DNA of 64,000 bases. Origin: Cyanobacteria bacterium MAG CAR3_bin_5. GTDB lineage: Bacteria > Cyanobacteriota > Cyanobacteriia > PCC-6307 > Cyanobiaceae. The translations under genes and the position numbers were made by a program. The notes below the pieces were generated by a model. That model saw nothing but the letters and a program-made list of their open reading frames with translations, made no database searches and was not told where the DNA came from. Location of the stretch: assembly GCA_026709085.1 (NCBI GenBank), contig JAPOTR010000024.1:18493-82492 (forward strand). Direction: 5' to 3'. Every line of letters begins with the position of its first letter. Within the stretch, counting starts at the first letter, position 1. This document shows, one piece after another, positions 62,984-64,000 of the stretch.

Positions 62984-63709
62984 CTATGAAGTGTCGAATC
63001 GGTATTGTACTGTGGACACTGCAGGTATCGTAGACGATGACATTTCAACTTTACTACGTTCTTCTATGTCTTTATTGGGTTTTGTTAGGTGACCGAGGAG
63101 AAGAGCTAGTAAGCAAGTAAGGATTGGCGCCATAATATACAGAAGCATTCGTTTGTTTTTGTTTGTTTCCAGTTTTTCATTGTAAATCAATTTGATAACA
63201 AGGTCAATAGCCAAGCCGATTGAAAAACCGATGCTGAGAAAAGTTGAACGGTATAAATTATTCGTGGTGATTTTATTTTTAGCTATGAAATTTTCTGTTA
63301 TCGAGTACTGGTTTAGATCTTGCTTGATAGGGCCTAGGCTCTTGGTGGAGAAGGACTCCAGGCAGGAGTTGAGGAGGGTAACCATCTGGAAGCGGGTGGC
63401 AGGCCACTCACCTTGGAATGTGCCGTCAGGGAATCCAGCCACACATCCATGTTCTTTGATGAGATCGGATAGTTGCTTGTACGCCCAGTAATTGGGGTTT
63501 GCAATGTTGGAGGGGTCTCCAATATCGCGAAAGTCATTGATGGAAGAAACTGGTTCAATGGATTCCTCCTGCCCCTTGTCCGGCTCCAGGTTCTGAGCCG
63601 CTGCATTCGGAGGGGCCATGCCGACAAGCAAAGCAAGCGGAACCACAGCAAGAAGACGCTTCAAACGCCTGCGAAAACCGGCTGACCTGCCCACAGCAAG
63701 GGCTGCCAC
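62984..63709 (-). CDS. SLH-domain protein with two membrane helices
   Basis: The 241-residue protein has a GTG start, a signal peptide (LLAVVPLALLVGMAPPNAAA) and one SLH domain: residues ~60-118, DIGDPSNIANPNYWAYKQLSDL, then FPDGTFQGEWPATRFQMVTLLNS. Cyanobacterial porins normally have this front end, followed by a coiled coil and beta-barrel. Here a short linker leads instead to two hydrophobic helices (~155-178 and ~188-208), a basic stretch and a polar tail. The C-terminal half uses more A and T than the first. It looks like a porin head fused to an unrelated membrane tail. Confidence 0.75.
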   Translation of the reverse strand: MAALAVGRSAGFRRRLKRLLAVVPLALLVGMAPPNAAAQNLEPDKGQEESIEPVSSINDFRDIGDPSNIANPNYWAYKQLSDLIKEHGCVAGFPDGTFQGEWPATRFQMVTLLNSCLESFSTKSLGPIKQDLNQYSITENFIAKNKITTNNLYRSTFLSIGFSIGLAIDLVIKLIYNEKLETNKNKRMLLYIMAPILTCLLALLLGHLTKPNKDIEERSKVEMSSSTIPAVSTVQYRFDTS

Positions 63710-64000
63710 CGGACTATGACGGTGACAATCCGAACCTTTCCCCGCGGCGACGCTTGATGCAGCCCCGGCCAGACCGCCAGCCGACTTGGCCCAGCCCGCT
63801 AAACCGTTAAGAATACTTGCGGGGGGGGGTAATGTAACGATTTCTTACGCTTATCGACAAACCCGGCTGACGTTTTCCGCTTCCCGCCACATCCTTGCCC
63901 ATTCCCCTTCCACAGGATTTCCCCAGGTTGTTGGTAGTCATGCTTGGTGCGACTCGTTGATGGCCCGAGGTCAGGAAAACAGCCCTGACAAAAGCCATCC
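63710..64000. other. Right-edge intergenic region
   Basis: About 290 bases upstream of the SLH gene with no convincing gene. A run of nine G at 63821-63829 is followed by TAATG. The window ends before any neighbouring gene can be seen. Confidence 0.4.

Noticed and set aside
63807..63998. A 63-codon minus-strand frame at the right edge
   Set aside because: No recognisable motif, hydrophobic segment or Shine-Dalgarno, and its text looks random.
1..64000. CRISPR arrays, rRNA genes and a replication origin
   Set aside because: No regularly spaced direct repeats, no rRNA-like segments and no DnaA-box cluster were seen on reading both strands.

Overview
The window looks like the chromosome of a marine picocyanobacterium of the Synechococcus/Prochlorococcus lineage. 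The evidence is a set of cyanobacteria-only genes: photosystem genes psbZ, psaL and psaI, a high-light-inducible protein, the pipX-pipY-sepF-proC cluster, and the DUF3086, DUF3119 and DUF3143 proteins. A large ankyrin-repeat lipoprotein, several decayed repeat/beta-barrel surface-protein genes and a DsbA of a type more usual in proteobacteria point to a host-associated form. A sponge symbiont of the 'Candidatus Synechococcus spongiarum' type is my inference; no marker gene proves it.

Layout. 0.2-9.5 kb is housekeeping: biotin uptake (bioY), lipoprotein signal peptidase, a membrane GTPase, rpsD, yidD, murE, a cysteine/cystine lyase-like enzyme, hemD and purE. 9.5-10.6 kb is a decayed surface-protein gene. 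10.6-16.7 kb reads leftward: asd, dapA, RNase J, a HAD phosphatase and recA. 17.0-19.7 kb is pipX-pipY-sepF-proC. 19.7-26.8 kb holds lipid and envelope genes (plsY, an MlaE-type permease), a sugar-type transporter, tRNA-Gly and a glycogen-debranching enzyme. 27.0-29.1 kb holds HU, gluQ (apparently with a CTG start) and an exported DsbA-like protein.

29.4-32.5 kb is a graveyard of exported repeat-protein and beta-barrel gene pieces. It contains two sets of inverted repeats. 32.5-35.3 kb has a HIT protein, an SbmA/BacA-like ABC transporter and a high-light-inducible protein. 35.5-38.9 kb is the most unusual segment: three genes joined by 4-base overlaps that encode a small HEPN-like protein, a KGGVGR-type ParA/MinD ATPase and a second P-loop ATPase. 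I regard it as a candidate conflict or defence system.

39.4-50.2 kb is again core: mutS, psbZ, ribH, alr, tRNA-Ser, pgi, psaL, psaI, a glycosyltransferase, an NlpC/P60 hydrolase and a beta-lactamase-fold protein. 50.3-50.9 kb holds an exported-protein gene split by an 11-base homopolymer, which may be phase-variable. 51.2-58.4 kb carries an Orn/Lys/Arg decarboxylase, a CbiT-like methyltransferase, cdsA, an IS200/IS605 remnant fused to the 5' end of prs, a purine-type permease, DUF3143 and a J-domain protein. 58.5-63.7 kb is a block of four exported or membrane proteins, all on the minus strand: an ankyrin lipoprotein, a DUF1036 protein, an amidase_3-like enzyme and an SLH protein with membrane helices. 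Two families of short dispersed palindromic repeats occur in the intergenic spaces, and copies of one overlap start codons.
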